From assembly GCF_001663775.1 (NCBI RefSeq), contig NZ_KV467169.1, positions 883,206 to 947,205 of the forward strand: 64,000 bases of DNA, read 5' to 3'. This DNA is from Arthrobacter sp. B6 (GTDB taxonomy: Bacteria; Actinomycetota; Actinomycetes; Actinomycetales; Micrococcaceae). Shown piece by piece: positions 44,103-52,232 of this stretch. The notes beneath the pieces were generated by a model. The model searched no databases. It saw only the letters and a list, made by a program, of their open reading frames with translations, and was not told the origin of the DNA. Within the stretch, counting starts at the first letter, position 1; every line of letters starts with the position of its first letter. A program made the translations under genes and the position numbers.

Positions 44103-44471
44103 CTAGAGCACCTCCGGAGCCAGAGAAACGATCTTCATGAACTTCTTGTCACGGAGTTCACGACCAACCGGTCCGAAGATACGGGTACCGCGGGGGTCAC
44201 CGTCAGCCTTCAGGATCACAGCTGCGTTCTCGTCAAACTTGATGTAGGAACCATCCGCACGGCGGCGTTCCTTCTTGGTACGGACGATGACTGCCTTGAC
44301 AACATCGCCCTTCTTTACGTTGCCGCCCGGAATTGCGTCCTTGACGGTAGCGACGATGACGTCGCCAATGCCTGCGTAGCGACGGCCAGATCCACCGAGA
44401 ACGCGAATGGTAAGGATTTCCTTAGCACCCGTGTTGTCGGCGACCTTGAGTCGCGACTCCTGCTGAATCAC
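44103..44471 (-). CDS. rplN: 50S ribosomal protein L14
   Basis: First gene of the spc operon here. IQQESRLKVADNTGAKEILTIRVLGGSGRRYAGIGD and GTRIFGPVGRELRDKKFMKIVSLAPEVL are the L14 signatures. 122 residues. GTG start with GCAAGGAG upstream. It is preceded by a leader of about 240 nt and an unusual break from rpsQ. Confidence 0.98.
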   Translation of the reverse strand: MIQQESRLKVADNTGAKEILTIRVLGGSGRRYAGIGDVIVATVKDAIPGGNVKKGDVVKAVIVRTKKERRRADGSYIKFDENAAVILKADGDPRGTRIFGPVGRELRDKKFMKIVSLAPEVL

Positions 44472-44720
44472 TATTTACTCCTTGCGTCGCGCTGGTTCTC
44501 AGACCGAAAATCTTCCTACGGAATGAGCCTTGCGGAACGGTTGATCGGGGTGTCTCTTGACCTGCCTGGATTTTGCCAGACCAGGCCTAAACGCCCGTGC
44601 CAAAAACATTTGCTTCCCAGGCGGGTTGGACGCAGTCCAAGCGCAAGGGGGCACTATGCCGTGGCACGATTGTTTACGAGGTTTGATGACAGCGCACAGA
44701 AGGCGCCATACAAACTCAAT

Positions 44721-44729
44721 ATCCTAGCA
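44721..44729 (-). promoter_or_regulatory. Probable spc-operon promoter (extended -10)
   Basis: On the - strand TGC-TAGGAT (44729-44721) is an extended -10, without a clear -35. The same TGC-TAGAAT arrangement occurs upstream of rpsL. Predicted leader about 240 nt. Confidence 0.5.
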
Positions 44730-44921
44730 CAGATCGGGTAAGTCCCCATATCACAGGCCAGCCTGCTGCATCAAAGAACGACGGCGTCACGCGAGGCATC
44801 CTTTTGGCCCACCGCAGGTGCCGCTCCCCGCCAACCCGGCCCGCCGCCGTCGTCCGTTCCGCAAAAGCGTGCTCCACGTGACGCCCCGCGTACGGCAGGT
44901 GTGCCCCGGCAGGAATGGCGA

Positions 44922-44954
44922 AAACCCCCGCTCCCACAAGGGGAACGGGGGTTT
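44922..44954 (-). terminator. Terminator at the end of the S10 operon
   Basis: AAACCCCCG (44922-44930) pairs with CGGGGGTTT (44946-44954), with an inner TCCC/GGGA stem. On the - strand TTTTCGCC follows. Located 36 nt after rpsQ. Confidence 0.82.
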
Positions 44955-44989
44955 CCGGGACAGCGGCTGTTACCAGCCGGCTGCAGGTG

Positions 44990-45295
44990 TTACTTGGCCT
45001 TTTCGAGGATCTCCACGAGCCGCCAGTTCTTCGTGGCGGACAGCGGGCGGGTCTCGGCGATGACAACCAGGTCGCCGATGCCGGCGATGTTCTCTTCGTC
45101 GTGAGCCTTGACCTTCGAGGTGCGGCGGATGACCTTGCCGTAGAGGGCGTGCTTCACGCGGTCTTCAACCTGGACAACGATGGTCTTTTCCATCTTGTCC
45201 GAAACCACGTAGCCGCGACGCGTCTTACGGTAACCGCGCTGCTCAGCCGTAGCTGCCGTAGCAGTTTCCGTCACGTTCTCGTCCTTTTCACTCAC
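44990..45295 (-). CDS. rpsQ: 30S ribosomal protein S17
   Basis: Early-assembly 16S-binding protein. RGYRKTRRGYVVSDKMEKTIVVQVEDRVKHALYGKVIRRTSKVKAHDE and VVIAETRPLSATKNWRLVEI are diagnostic. 101 residues with a short N-terminal extension. GTG start overlaps rpmC by 4 nt; AGGAGG lies in the rpmC tail. Last gene of the S10 run. Confidence 0.97.
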   Translation of the reverse strand: MSEKDENVTETATAATAEQRGYRKTRRGYVVSDKMEKTIVVQVEDRVKHALYGKVIRRTSKVKAHDEENIAGIGDLVVIAETRPLSATKNWRLVEILEKAK

Positions 45296-45621
45296 TTGGC
45301 ATCCTCCTCGGTCTCAACCGTTTCAGCCTTTTCGGCCTTCTTGGTTGCTGCCTTCTTGGACTTCTTTTCTTCCTTGGCTTCCACAACCGGTGCGGCAACC
45401 TCGGCACGAATGCCCAGCTCGCGTTCACGGAGAACGGTGTAGATGCGTGCGATGTCCTTCTTTACCGCGCGCAGACGACCGTGGTTCTCCAGCTGGCCGG
45501 TGGCGGACTGGAAACGCAGGTTGAACAGCTCTTCCTTAGCCTTACGGAGTTCTTCAACGAGGCGCTCGTTGTCGAACGTGTCCAGCTGTGCGGATGCAAG
45601 TTCCTTGGATCCTACTGCCAT
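45292..45621 (-). CDS. rpmC: 50S ribosomal protein L29 with long C-terminal tail
   Basis: L29 core at residues 1-72: ELASAQLDTFDNERLVEELRKAKEELFNLRFQSATGQLENHGRLRAVKKDIARIYTVLRERELG. A 37-residue Lys/Glu/Ala tail (EAKEEKKSKKAATKKAEKAE) brings it to 109, well above the usual 60-75. The tail ends EEDAK, whose codons carry the Shine-Dalgarno for rpsQ. Confidence 0.96.
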   Translation of the reverse strand: MAVGSKELASAQLDTFDNERLVEELRKAKEELFNLRFQSATGQLENHGRLRAVKKDIARIYTVLRERELGIRAEVAAPVVEAKEEKKSKKAATKKAEKAETVETEEDAK

Positions 45622-45623
45622 TT

Positions 45624-46040
45624 CTATTCACCACCTTCGCGACGCAAAATGCGTGCCTTCAACGGGAGCTTGTGGATTGCCAGGCGCAGGGCCTCGCGTG
45701 CCACCGATTCTTCGACACCGGAGATCTCAAAGAGAACCCGGCCCGGCTTGACGTTGGCGACCCACCATTCCGGCGAACCCTTACCGGAACCCATGCGGGT
45801 TTCGGCAGGCTTCTTCGTCAGGGGACGGTCCGGGTAGATGTTGATCCAGACCTTACCGCCACGCTTGATGTGGCGGGTCATCGCGATACGTGCGGACTCG
45901 ATCTGACGGTTGGTTACGTATGCCGGGCTCAGGGCCTGGATGCCGTACTCACCGAAGGAGACCTTGGTGCCGCCCGTAGCAGCGCCGGAACGACCCGGGT
46001 GGTGCTGCTTACGGTGCTTGACTCGACGTGGGATAAGCAT
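45624..46040 (-). CDS. rplP: 50S ribosomal protein L16
   Basis: Contacts the A-site tRNA and the peptidyl-transferase region. LIPRRVKHRKQHHPGRSGAATGGTKVSFGEYGIQAL and KVWINIYPDRPLTKKPAETRMGSGKGSPEWWVA are diagnostic. 138 residues. The ATG lies directly after the rpsC stop. Confidence 0.98.
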   Translation of the reverse strand: MLIPRRVKHRKQHHPGRSGAATGGTKVSFGEYGIQALSPAYVTNRQIESARIAMTRHIKRGGKVWINIYPDRPLTKKPAETRMGSGKGSPEWWVANVKPGRVLFEISGVEESVAREALRLAIHKLPLKARILRREGGE

Positions 46041-46874
46041 TTAAGCCTGTCCTCCTTCTACTGCAGCAGGTGCAGCCTCAACTGCCGGAGCCTCTGCAGC
46101 GGGAGCTGCTTCGGCGGCCGGACGGTCGGTACGACGGCGGCGGTCACCACGATCGGCACCGCCCGGGCGGCCCGGACGGTCGCCGGCACCGCGGCCACGG
46201 GACGGAGCAGCAGCTGCCTGCTGGGCCAGTTCCTTGGCGGTGACGTCACCCTTGTAGATCCAGACCTTCACGCCGATGCGGCCGAAAGTGGTCTTGGCCT
46301 CGTAGAAGCCGTAGTCGATGTTCGCACGGAGGGTGTGCAGGGGCACACGGCCTTCGCGGTAGAACTCCGAGCGGGACATTTCAGCGCCACCCAGTCGACC
46401 CGAGCAAGCGATACGGATGCCCTTGGCACCGGCACGCTGCGCGGACTGCATGGCCTTCTTCATCGCACGGCGGAACGCCACGCGGGAAGTCAGCTGCTCA
46501 GCAACGCCCTGGGCAACAAGCTGTGCTTCCATCTCGGGGTTCTTGACCTCGAGGATGTTCAGCTGGACCTGCTTGCCGGTGAGCTTTTCGAGCTCGCCGC
46601 GGATGCGGTCTGCTTCAGCGCCGCGGCGGCCGATGACGATGCCCGGGCGTGCCGTGTGGATGTCCACGCGGACACGGTCACGGGTGCGCTCGATTTCGAC
46701 CTTGGCGATACCGGCGCGCTCCATGCCTACAGACATGAGCTGGCGGATACGGATGTCTTCGCGAACGAAGTCCTTGTACCGCTGTCCGGCCTTGGTGCTG
46801 TCAGCGAACCAGTGCGATACGTGATCGGTGGTGATGCCGAGTCGGAACCCGTGCGGGTTTACTTTCTGTCCCAC
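46041..46874 (-). CDS. rpsC: 30S ribosomal protein S3
   Basis: mRNA-entry protein with helicase activity. GQKVNPHGFRLGITTDHVSHWFAD, the KH-domain VRVDIHTARPGIVIGRRGAEADRIRGELEKLTG and KVWIYKGD are present. 277 residues: the C-terminal 60 are an Ala/Arg/Gly/Glu-rich extension. GTG start with GAGGAGG in the end of rplV; its own end (VEGGQA) carries the Shine-Dalgarno of rplP. Confidence 0.98.
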   Translation of the reverse strand: MGQKVNPHGFRLGITTDHVSHWFADSTKAGQRYKDFVREDIRIRQLMSVGMERAGIAKVEIERTRDRVRVDIHTARPGIVIGRRGAEADRIRGELEKLTGKQVQLNILEVKNPEMEAQLVAQGVAEQLTSRVAFRRAMKKAMQSAQRAGAKGIRIACSGRLGGAEMSRSEFYREGRVPLHTLRANIDYGFYEAKTTFGRIGVKVWIYKGDVTAKELAQQAAAAPSRGRGAGDRPGRPGGADRGDRRRRTDRPAAEAAPAAEAPAVEAAPAAVEGGQA

Positions 46875-47240
46875 TTAGCGAGCCTCCTCTTTCTCCGGGG
46901 TAGCGACTACCACGGTGATGTGGCTGGTGCGCTTCTTGATCTGAAATGCACGACCCTGGGCACGCGGCTGGAACCGCTTCATGGTCGGGCCTTCATCAAC
47001 AAACGCTTCGCTGATGATGAGGTCACCTTCGTCAAACGCCACGCCGTCGCGGTCCGCGAGGACCCGGGCGTTGGAGATTGCCGACTGTACTACCTTGAAT
47101 ACCGGCTCAGAAGCTGCCTGTGGGGCAAACTTCAGAATTGCCAGAGCCTCGTTCGCTTGCTTACCACGAACAAGGTTGACGACGCGCCGGGCCTTCATAG
47201 GCGTTACGCGGATGTGACGCGCAATTGCCTTGGCTTCCAT
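46875..47240 (-). CDS. rplV: 50S ribosomal protein L22
   Basis: Lines the exit tunnel, where its loop contributes to macrolide contacts. AIARHIRVTPMKARRVVNLVRGKQANEALAILKFAPQ and the loop MKRFQPRAQGRAFQIKKRTSHITVVV are clear, without an evident deletion in the loop. 121 residues. ATG after AAGGAAAGCA. Confidence 0.98.
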   Translation of the reverse strand: MEAKAIARHIRVTPMKARRVVNLVRGKQANEALAILKFAPQAASEPVFKVVQSAISNARVLADRDGVAFDEGDLIISEAFVDEGPTMKRFQPRAQGRAFQIKKRTSHITVVVATPEKEEAR

Positions 47241-47278
47241 TGCTTTCCTTCTCTCGTCTATGACGTAAGTGCAGGCGC

Positions 47279-47560
47279 CTAGCGGCGCTTGCCCTTACGG
47301 TCGTCCTTGACATGGCCGCGGAATGTCCGCGTGGGAGCGAATTCGCCGAGCTTGTGCCCGACCATCGACTCGGTGACAAACACCGGAATGTGCTTGCGTC
47401 CGTCATGTACGGCGATCGTGTGCCCGAGCATGTCGGGGATGATCATCGAACGGCGGGACCAGGTCTTAATGACGTTCTTGGTGCCCTTTTCGTTTTCCCT
47501 ATCCACCTTCACAAAGAGGTGCTGGTCAACGAAGGGACCTTTTTTCAGGCTGCGTGGCAT
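47279..47560 (-). CDS. rpsS: 30S ribosomal protein S19
   Basis: Head protein that pairs with S13. PRSLKKGPFVDQHLFVKVDREN and TWSRRSMIIPDMLGHTIAVHDGRKHIPVFVTESMVGHKLGEFAPTRTFRGH. 93 residues, normal length. AGGAG lies 9 nt before the ATG. Follows rplB by 12 nt. Confidence 0.98.
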   Translation of the reverse strand: MPRSLKKGPFVDQHLFVKVDRENEKGTKNVIKTWSRRSMIIPDMLGHTIAVHDGRKHIPVFVTESMVGHKLGEFAPTRTFRGHVKDDRKGKRR

Positions 47561-47572
47561 GTGTCCAGGCTC

Positions 47573-48412
47573 CTATCGCTTGTTCTTGCCAGTACGACGG
47601 CGACGAACAATAAGCTTGTCGCTCTCTTTGTTGGGGCGGCGGGTGCGGCCTTCACGCTTACCGTTCGGGTTGACGGGGTTACGTCCACCGGACGTCTTAC
47701 CCTCACCACCACCGTGCGGGTGGTCAACCGGGTTCATGGCGACACCACGGACGGTCGGGCGGACGCCCTTCCAGCGCATGCGGCCGGCCTTACCCCAGTT
47801 GATGTTCGACTGCTCGGCGTTGCCGACCTCGCCGACCGTGGCGCGGCAGCGCACGTCAACGTTGCGGATTTCGCCGGAAGGCAGTCGCAGCTGGGCGAAG
47901 CGGCCTTCCTTGGCAACAAGCTGGATCGATGCGCCGGCGGAGCGGCCCATCTTGGCGCCGCCACCCGGACGCAGTTCAACTGCGTGGATAACGGTACCCA
48001 CCGGGATGTTGCGCAGGGGCAGGTTGTTGCCAGGCTTGATGTCAGCGTTGGCACCTGCTTCTACGAAGTCACCCTGGGAGAGCTTGTTCGGGGCGATGAT
48101 GTAACGCTTGGTGCCATCAACGTAGTGCAGGAGGGCGATGCGAGCCGTACGGTTCGGATCGTACTCGATTTCGGCAACGCGGGCGTCAACGCCGTCCTTG
48201 TCGTGGCGACGGAAGTCGATCAGACGGTACTGGCGCTTGTGGCCACCACCCTTGTGACGGGTCGTGATCTTACCGGTGTTGTTACGGCCGCCCTTTTTGG
48301 GCAGCGGACGTACCAACGACTTTTCCGGCGTCGACCGCGTGATTTCTGTGAAGTCCGCTACGCTCGAGCCACGACGGCCCGGGGTAGTCGGCTTGTATTT
48401 ACGGATTCCCAT
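47573..48412 (-). CDS. rplB: 50S ribosomal protein L2
   Basis: Needed for subunit joining and the peptidyl-transferase centre. GIRKYKPTTPGRRGSSVADF at the start and the universally conserved WGKAGRMRWKGVRPTVRGVAMNPVDHPHGGGEGKTSGGR near the end, containing the functionally important His of HPHGGGEG. 279 residues. Confidence 0.98.
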   Translation of the reverse strand: MGIRKYKPTTPGRRGSSVADFTEITRSTPEKSLVRPLPKKGGRNNTGKITTRHKGGGHKRQYRLIDFRRHDKDGVDARVAEIEYDPNRTARIALLHYVDGTKRYIIAPNKLSQGDFVEAGANADIKPGNNLPLRNIPVGTVIHAVELRPGGGAKMGRSAGASIQLVAKEGRFAQLRLPSGEIRNVDVRCRATVGEVGNAEQSNINWGKAGRMRWKGVRPTVRGVAMNPVDHPHGGGEGKTSGGRNPVNPNGKREGRTRRPNKESDKLIVRRRRTGKNKR

Positions 48413-48441
48413 AATTTATTTCCTCGTTAAAGTGGTCTCCG

Positions 48442-48747
48442 CTACGCGAGCGGACCGCCGAAGATGTCGATAGTGCCTTCTTTGAGGGTGACAATCGCAC
48501 GCTTGGTGTTCTTGCGGGTACCCCATCCGAATTTGGTGCGCTTGCGCTTACCGGCACGGTTGATGGTGTTGATCGAGTCGACCTTGACGGAGAAAATCTT
48601 CTCCACGGCCAGTTTGATCTCGGTCTTGTTCGAGCGGGGGTCCACCAGGAAGGTGTACTTTCCCTCATCGATCAGGCCGTAGCTCTTTTCCGATACGACG
48701 GGTGCAAGCACGACGTCGCGCGGGTCCTTGATGGTGGCTGCACTCAC
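48442..48747 (-). CDS. rplW: 50S ribosomal protein L23
   Basis: Docking site for trigger factor and SRP at the tunnel exit. KDPRDVVLAPVVSEKSYGLIDEGKYTFLVDPRSNKTEIKLAVEKIFSVKVDSINTINRAGK. 101 residues. GTG start overlaps the rplD stop (GTGA) by 4 nt, with AGGAGG in the rplD tail. Confidence 0.97.
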   Translation of the reverse strand: MSAATIKDPRDVVLAPVVSEKSYGLIDEGKYTFLVDPRSNKTEIKLAVEKIFSVKVDSINTINRAGKRKRTKFGWGTRKNTKRAIVTLKEGTIDIFGGPLA

Positions 48748-49364
48748 TTGGCATCCTCCTCGTTCTTTGCAGCCTTGTCAGCAACGAATGCTTCGTAGGC
48801 AGCCTTGGTGAAGACTACGTCGTCAGAAACGAGAACGTCGTAGGTGTTCAGCTGGTCTGCGTACAGAACGTGAACATCCTCGAGGTTGCGCACGGACAGT
48901 GCAGCAACATCGTTGGCGCGCTCAATGACAACGAGCAGGTTCTTGCGCTCGGAGACGCCGCGCAGCGTTGCCAGTGCTTCCTTGGAGGACGGCTTGGAGC
49001 CGGCAACCAGGTCAGCAACGACGTGGATGCGTCCGTTGCGGGCGCGGTCAGACAGTGCGCCGCGCAGTGCAGCAGCAATCATCTTCTTGGGGGTGCGCTG
49101 GCTGTAGTCCCGCGGTGTGGGACCGTGGACAACGCCACCGCCGGTCATGTGAGGAGCACGGATTGAACCCTGACGGGCGCGGCCGGTGCCCTTCTGCTTG
49201 AACGGCTTGCGGCCTGCACCGGAAACTTCGGCGCGGGTCTTGGTCTTGTGGGTACCCTGGCGAGCAGCAGCGAGCTGTGCAACGACGACCTGGTGCAGCA
49301 GCGGCACGTTGGTCTGAACGTCGAAGATCTCTGCAGGCAGGTCAACCTTGACAGTGTTAGCCAT
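48744..49364 (-). CDS. rplD: 50S ribosomal protein L4
   Basis: Exit-tunnel protein, in some bacteria also a repressor of the S10 operon. VQTNVPLLHQVVVAQLAAARQGTHKTKTRAEVSGAGRKPFKQKGTGRARQGSIRAPHMTGGGVVHGPTPRDY is diagnostic. 206 residues. The tail ends EEDAK, as in L29, and its codons provide the Shine-Dalgarno for rplW. Confidence 0.98.
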   Translation of the reverse strand: MANTVKVDLPAEIFDVQTNVPLLHQVVVAQLAAARQGTHKTKTRAEVSGAGRKPFKQKGTGRARQGSIRAPHMTGGGVVHGPTPRDYSQRTPKKMIAAALRGALSDRARNGRIHVVADLVAGSKPSSKEALATLRGVSERKNLLVVIERANDVAALSVRNLEDVHVLYADQLNTYDVLVSDDVVFTKAAYEAFVADKAAKNEEDAK

Positions 49365-49368
49365 TGGA

Positions 49369-50019
49369 CTAGGCTCCCTTCACGGCGGTGCGTACGAGTA
49401 CGACCTGGCCGCGGGCGCCGGGGACGGCACCCTTGATCAGGAGCAGCGACTTCTCGACGTCAACGGCGTGAACGGTGAGGTTCAGCGTGGTGTGACGAAC
49501 GGCGCCCATGCGGCCGGCCATTTTCATGCCCTTGAAGACGCGGCTCGGGGTGGATGCGCCACCGATTGAACCGGGCTTACGGTGGTTCTTGTGGGCACCG
49601 TGGGAAGCTCCAACGCCGTGGAAGCCGTGACGCTTCATAACACCGGCGAAGCCCTTACCCTTGGTGGTGCCAATAACGTCGATCTTCTGGCCGGCTTCGA
49701 AGAGCTCAACAGAAAGCTCCTGGCCCAGCTCGTAAGAGTCAGCATCTGCGGTGCGCAGTTCGACGACGTGGCGGCGAGGCGTGACGCCCGCCTTTTCAAA
49801 GTGACCAGCCAGCGGCTTGGTGACCTTGCGGGGATCGATCTGGCCGTAGCCGATCTGAACGGCGACGTAGCCATCGGTCTCTGCGTTGCGCAGCTGCGTG
49901 ATGACGTTCGAATCTGCCTGGACCACAGTGACGGGGATGAGCTTGTTGTTCTCGTCCCAGACCTGGGTCATGCCGAGCTTCGTGCCCAGCAGGCCCTTTA
50001 CGTTACGGGTTGCGGTCAT
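49369..50019 (-). CDS. rplC: 50S ribosomal protein L3
   Basis: Assembly initiator of the large subunit. GLLGTKLGMTQVWDENNKLIPVTVVQA, TKGKGFAGVMKRHGFHGVGASHGAHKNHRKPGSIGGASTPSRVFKGMKMAGRMG. 216 residues. GGGAGGTG before the ATG. Its stop is 4 nt before rplD. Confidence 0.98.
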   Translation of the reverse strand: MTATRNVKGLLGTKLGMTQVWDENNKLIPVTVVQADSNVITQLRNAETDGYVAVQIGYGQIDPRKVTKPLAGHFEKAGVTPRRHVVELRTADADSYELGQELSVELFEAGQKIDVIGTTKGKGFAGVMKRHGFHGVGASHGAHKNHRKPGSIGGASTPSRVFKGMKMAGRMGAVRHTTLNLTVHAVDVEKSLLLIKGAVPGARGQVVLVRTAVKGA

Positions 50020-50036
50020 AGTCTCTCAGCACCTCC

Positions 50037-50345
50037 CTACAGCTTGATTTCGATGTTCACGTCGGCGGGCAGGTCGAGACGCATAAGCGAGTCAACGGCC
50101 TTCGGCGTGGGATCGATGATGTCGATAAGACGCTTGTGCGTGCGCATTTCAAAGTGCTCGCGGCTGTCCTTGTACTTGTGCGGAGAGCGGATAACGCAGT
50201 AAACGTTCTTCTCCGTCGGAAGCGGCACGGGGCCCACTACCGTTGCGCCTGCGCGCGTGACCGTCTCAACGATCTTCCGTGCTGAAACGTCAATGACCTC
50301 GTGGTCGTATGACTTCAGCCGGATGCGGATTTTTTGTCCCGCCAT
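50037..50345 (-). CDS. rpsJ: 30S ribosomal protein S10
   Basis: First gene of the S10 operon; in other bacteria also a transcription antitermination factor (NusE). [75 protein letters not shown] is diagnostic. 102 residues. It is divergent from the GH1 gene. Confidence 0.98.
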
Positions 50346-50741
50346 GTCGCCTGACTCTCTTTCAGTCTGTGCTTCCCCTGGTTGGGGCTGCCCTGTTCAC
50401 TTACTCGTTGTGTGGCTGCCGAAGCATTTGAAGTCTTAACTACCACCCGCCGCACAAACTGAATCCGGATGAATCCGGGTTCCTCACCTTGCCGGCGCAA
50501 CCGACCCCCGCGGTCGGGCGTGTCGCGATTTTCACGCATACGAATCCGCAGTTCCATGGGGAGTGGGTTATGTTTGGTCTTCAACTTGGACCCTGACACC
50601 CGGCATTATCCGGATCGGGACACGAAGAAGCGCTTGAACAACTCATCTAGTATGCCGGATATTATCGGCAGAAGCGAATCTGCTCTGCTTTGCCGTCCCT
50701 GGATCATTGCCTTCGGCAACCGGCGAATGGATGATGGGGTC
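50346..50741. other. 396 bp divergent gap between rpsJ and the GH1 gene
   Basis: Contains the tandem direct repeat TGAATCCGGA/TGAATCCGGG (50460-50479), a small hairpin CCGACC/GGTCGG (50501-50516) and a GACT/AGTC pair close to rpsJ. The promoters of both genes must lie here, but none matches a consensus well. No coding sequence is supported, although the GH1 frame stays open through part of it. Confidence 0.5.
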
Positions 50742-52178
50742 ATGACGGTCGAATATGCTGCTTCCGTACGTGACCTTGCCGACCGGCTGCCGCCGTCCTT
50801 CACATTGGGCGTCGCCGCCGCCGCGTTCCAAATAGAGGGGTCGCTGGCCGAAGATGGGCGCGGCCCCTCCGGCTGGGATGCCTTTGTGGAGAAACCCGGA
50901 AGCATCATGGACGGCCATTCCCCCGCCGTCGCATGCGACCACTACAACCGGTTCCCGGAAGACATCGCCCTCATGCGCGAGCTGGGCATCGATTCCTACC
51001 GATTCTCCCTTTCCTGGCCCCGCATCCAGCCCGACGGCCGCGGTGCCATCAACAGCCAGGGCCTGGATTTTTACGACCGGCTGATAGATCAGCTCCTCGA
51101 AGCGGGCATCTCACCCATGGCCACCCTGTACCACTGGGACACTCCGCTGCCCCTGGAGCACGGCGGCGGCTGGTTGAACCGCGCCACCGCAGAGCGCTTT
51201 GCGGAGTACTGTGCGGTGGCGGGCCAGCGCTTCGGCGACCGCGTCGCCCAGTGGGTGACGCTCAATGAGCCCGTTTCAGTAACCCTGAACGGGTACGCAC
51301 TCGGTGTCCATGCCCCCGGGCGGGCGCTCATGTTCGACGCCCTGCCGTCGATCCACCACCAGCTCCTGGCCCACGGCCTCGGCGTACAGGCCCTGCGTGC
51401 CGCGGGCGTCAAGGGCGGGGTGGGAGTGACTAACCTGCACTCGCCGATACGCCCAGCCAGCCGGAGGATCGGAGACAGGCTGGTGGCGCGGCTGTACGAC
51501 CTGCTGATGAACAGGATCTATGCAGACCCCGTGCTGCTGGGAAAGTACCCCAAGCTGCCCCTGGTGTCGCGACCCTGGCTTCATTCCATCGGAAAGCTCT
51601 CAGATGCTGACCTGAAGACCATTCACCAGCCGTTGGACTTCTACGGCCTGAACTACTATTTCCCCGTCAAGGTGGCCTTGGGCCGGGGAATCACCCCCAT
51701 TCCCGCCGACACCCACAAGGCAGTTGCCCAGCTGCCCTTCCACGAAGTGGGCTACCCCGAATACCAGACCACCGGCTTCGGTTGGCCCGTGGCACCCGCG
51801 CATCTTGGCATACTGCTGGCGGAACTCCGCGACCGCTATGGGGATGCCCTGCCTCCGGTCTATATCACTGAGAGCGGCGCCAGTTTCCCGGAACCGGACC
51901 GCGTCACCGGGCCCCTGCAGGATGAGCGCCGGGTGAACTACATCGCCGATCATTTGCGGCAGGCGGTGGACGCGACAGCTCCTGGCGGAATCGCCGAGGG
52001 TGTGGATCTTCGCGGCTACTACGTCTGGACGCTCATGGACAACTTCGAATGGGCCGCGGGTTACTCCCAGCGCTTCGGGCTGATCCATGTGGATTTTGAG
52101 ACGCAGGAGAGGACCCCAAAGTCGTCCTTCTACTGGTACCAGGCACTGAGCCGGGAGCGGAAGAGGCTGCCCGACTGA
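50742..52178 (+). CDS. Family 1 glycoside hydrolase (beta-glucosidase type)
   Basis: Predicted cytoplasmic hydrolase of short beta-glucosides or related sugars. Start of the barrel LPPSFTLGVAAAAFQIEGS and SYRFSLSWPRIQPDG; acid/base E176 in TLNEP; nucleophile E377 in YITESGAS, where the usual sequence is TENG. The C-terminal block GYYVWTLMDNFEWAAGYSQRFGLIHVDF is typical. No signal peptide. ATG 50742 gives 478 residues; ATG 50727 is five codons upstream. The frame to 50469 has no support. It sits alone on the + strand between ribosomal operons. Confidence 0.93.
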   Translation: MTVEYAASVRDLADRLPPSFTLGVAAAAFQIEGSLAEDGRGPSGWDAFVEKPGSIMDGHSPAVACDHYNRFPEDIALMRELGIDSYRFSLSWPRIQPDGRGAINSQGLDFYDRLIDQLLEAGISPMATLYHWDTPLPLEHGGGWLNRATAERFAEYCAVAGQRFGDRVAQWVTLNEPVSVTLNGYALGVHAPGRALMFDALPSIHHQLLAHGLGVQALRAAGVKGGVGVTNLHSPIRPASRRIGDRLVARLYDLLMNRIYADPVLLGKYPKLPLVSRPWLHSIGKLSDADLKTIHQPLDFYGLNYYFPVKVALGRGITPIPADTHKAVAQLPFHEVGYPEYQTTGFGWPVAPAHLGILLAELRDRYGDALPPVYITESGASFPEPDRVTGPLQDERRVNYIADHLRQAVDATAPGGIAEGVDLRGYYVWTLMDNFEWAAGYSQRFGLIHVDFETQERTPKSSFYWYQALSRERKRLPD

Positions 52179-52191
52179 GCGACGGGCAGCC
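52165..52191 (+). terminator. Possible terminator overlapping the GH1 stop codon
   Basis: GGCTGCCCG (52165-52173) and CGGGCAGCC (52183-52191) form a perfect 9 bp stem around the TGA stop. Only TTGG follows, so termination would be weak. Confidence 0.45.
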
Positions 52192-52232
52192 TTGGGGCGT
52201 CCACTGGCACGATGGCGGCGGCCTGCAGTGGG

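Larger units (their letters stand above)
44472..44989. other. 518 bp gap between rpsQ and rplN (S10/spc break)
   Basis: No credible gene. Near 44922 lies the terminator of the S10 run, and near 44721 an extended -10 for the spc run. Open frames here (for example on the - strand from 45066) have composition and sequence unlike proteins. The 240 nt leader before rplN has no recognised RNA family. Confidence 0.6.

Noticed and set aside
44716..45066. Possible gene in the rpsQ-rplN gap
   Set aside because: The frame covers the terminator and part of rpsQ in another frame; no ribosome-binding site or recognisable protein.
45588..47282. + strand open frame of 564 codons opposite rplP, rpsC and rplV
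   Set aside because: A shadow of three well-conserved ribosomal genes on the other strand; no protein-like features.
50640..50675. LacI-type operator GCCGGATATTATCGGC upstream of the GH1 gene
   Set aside because: Only the outer 4 bp pair (GCCG/CGGC); the inner bases do not, so it is not a convincing operator.
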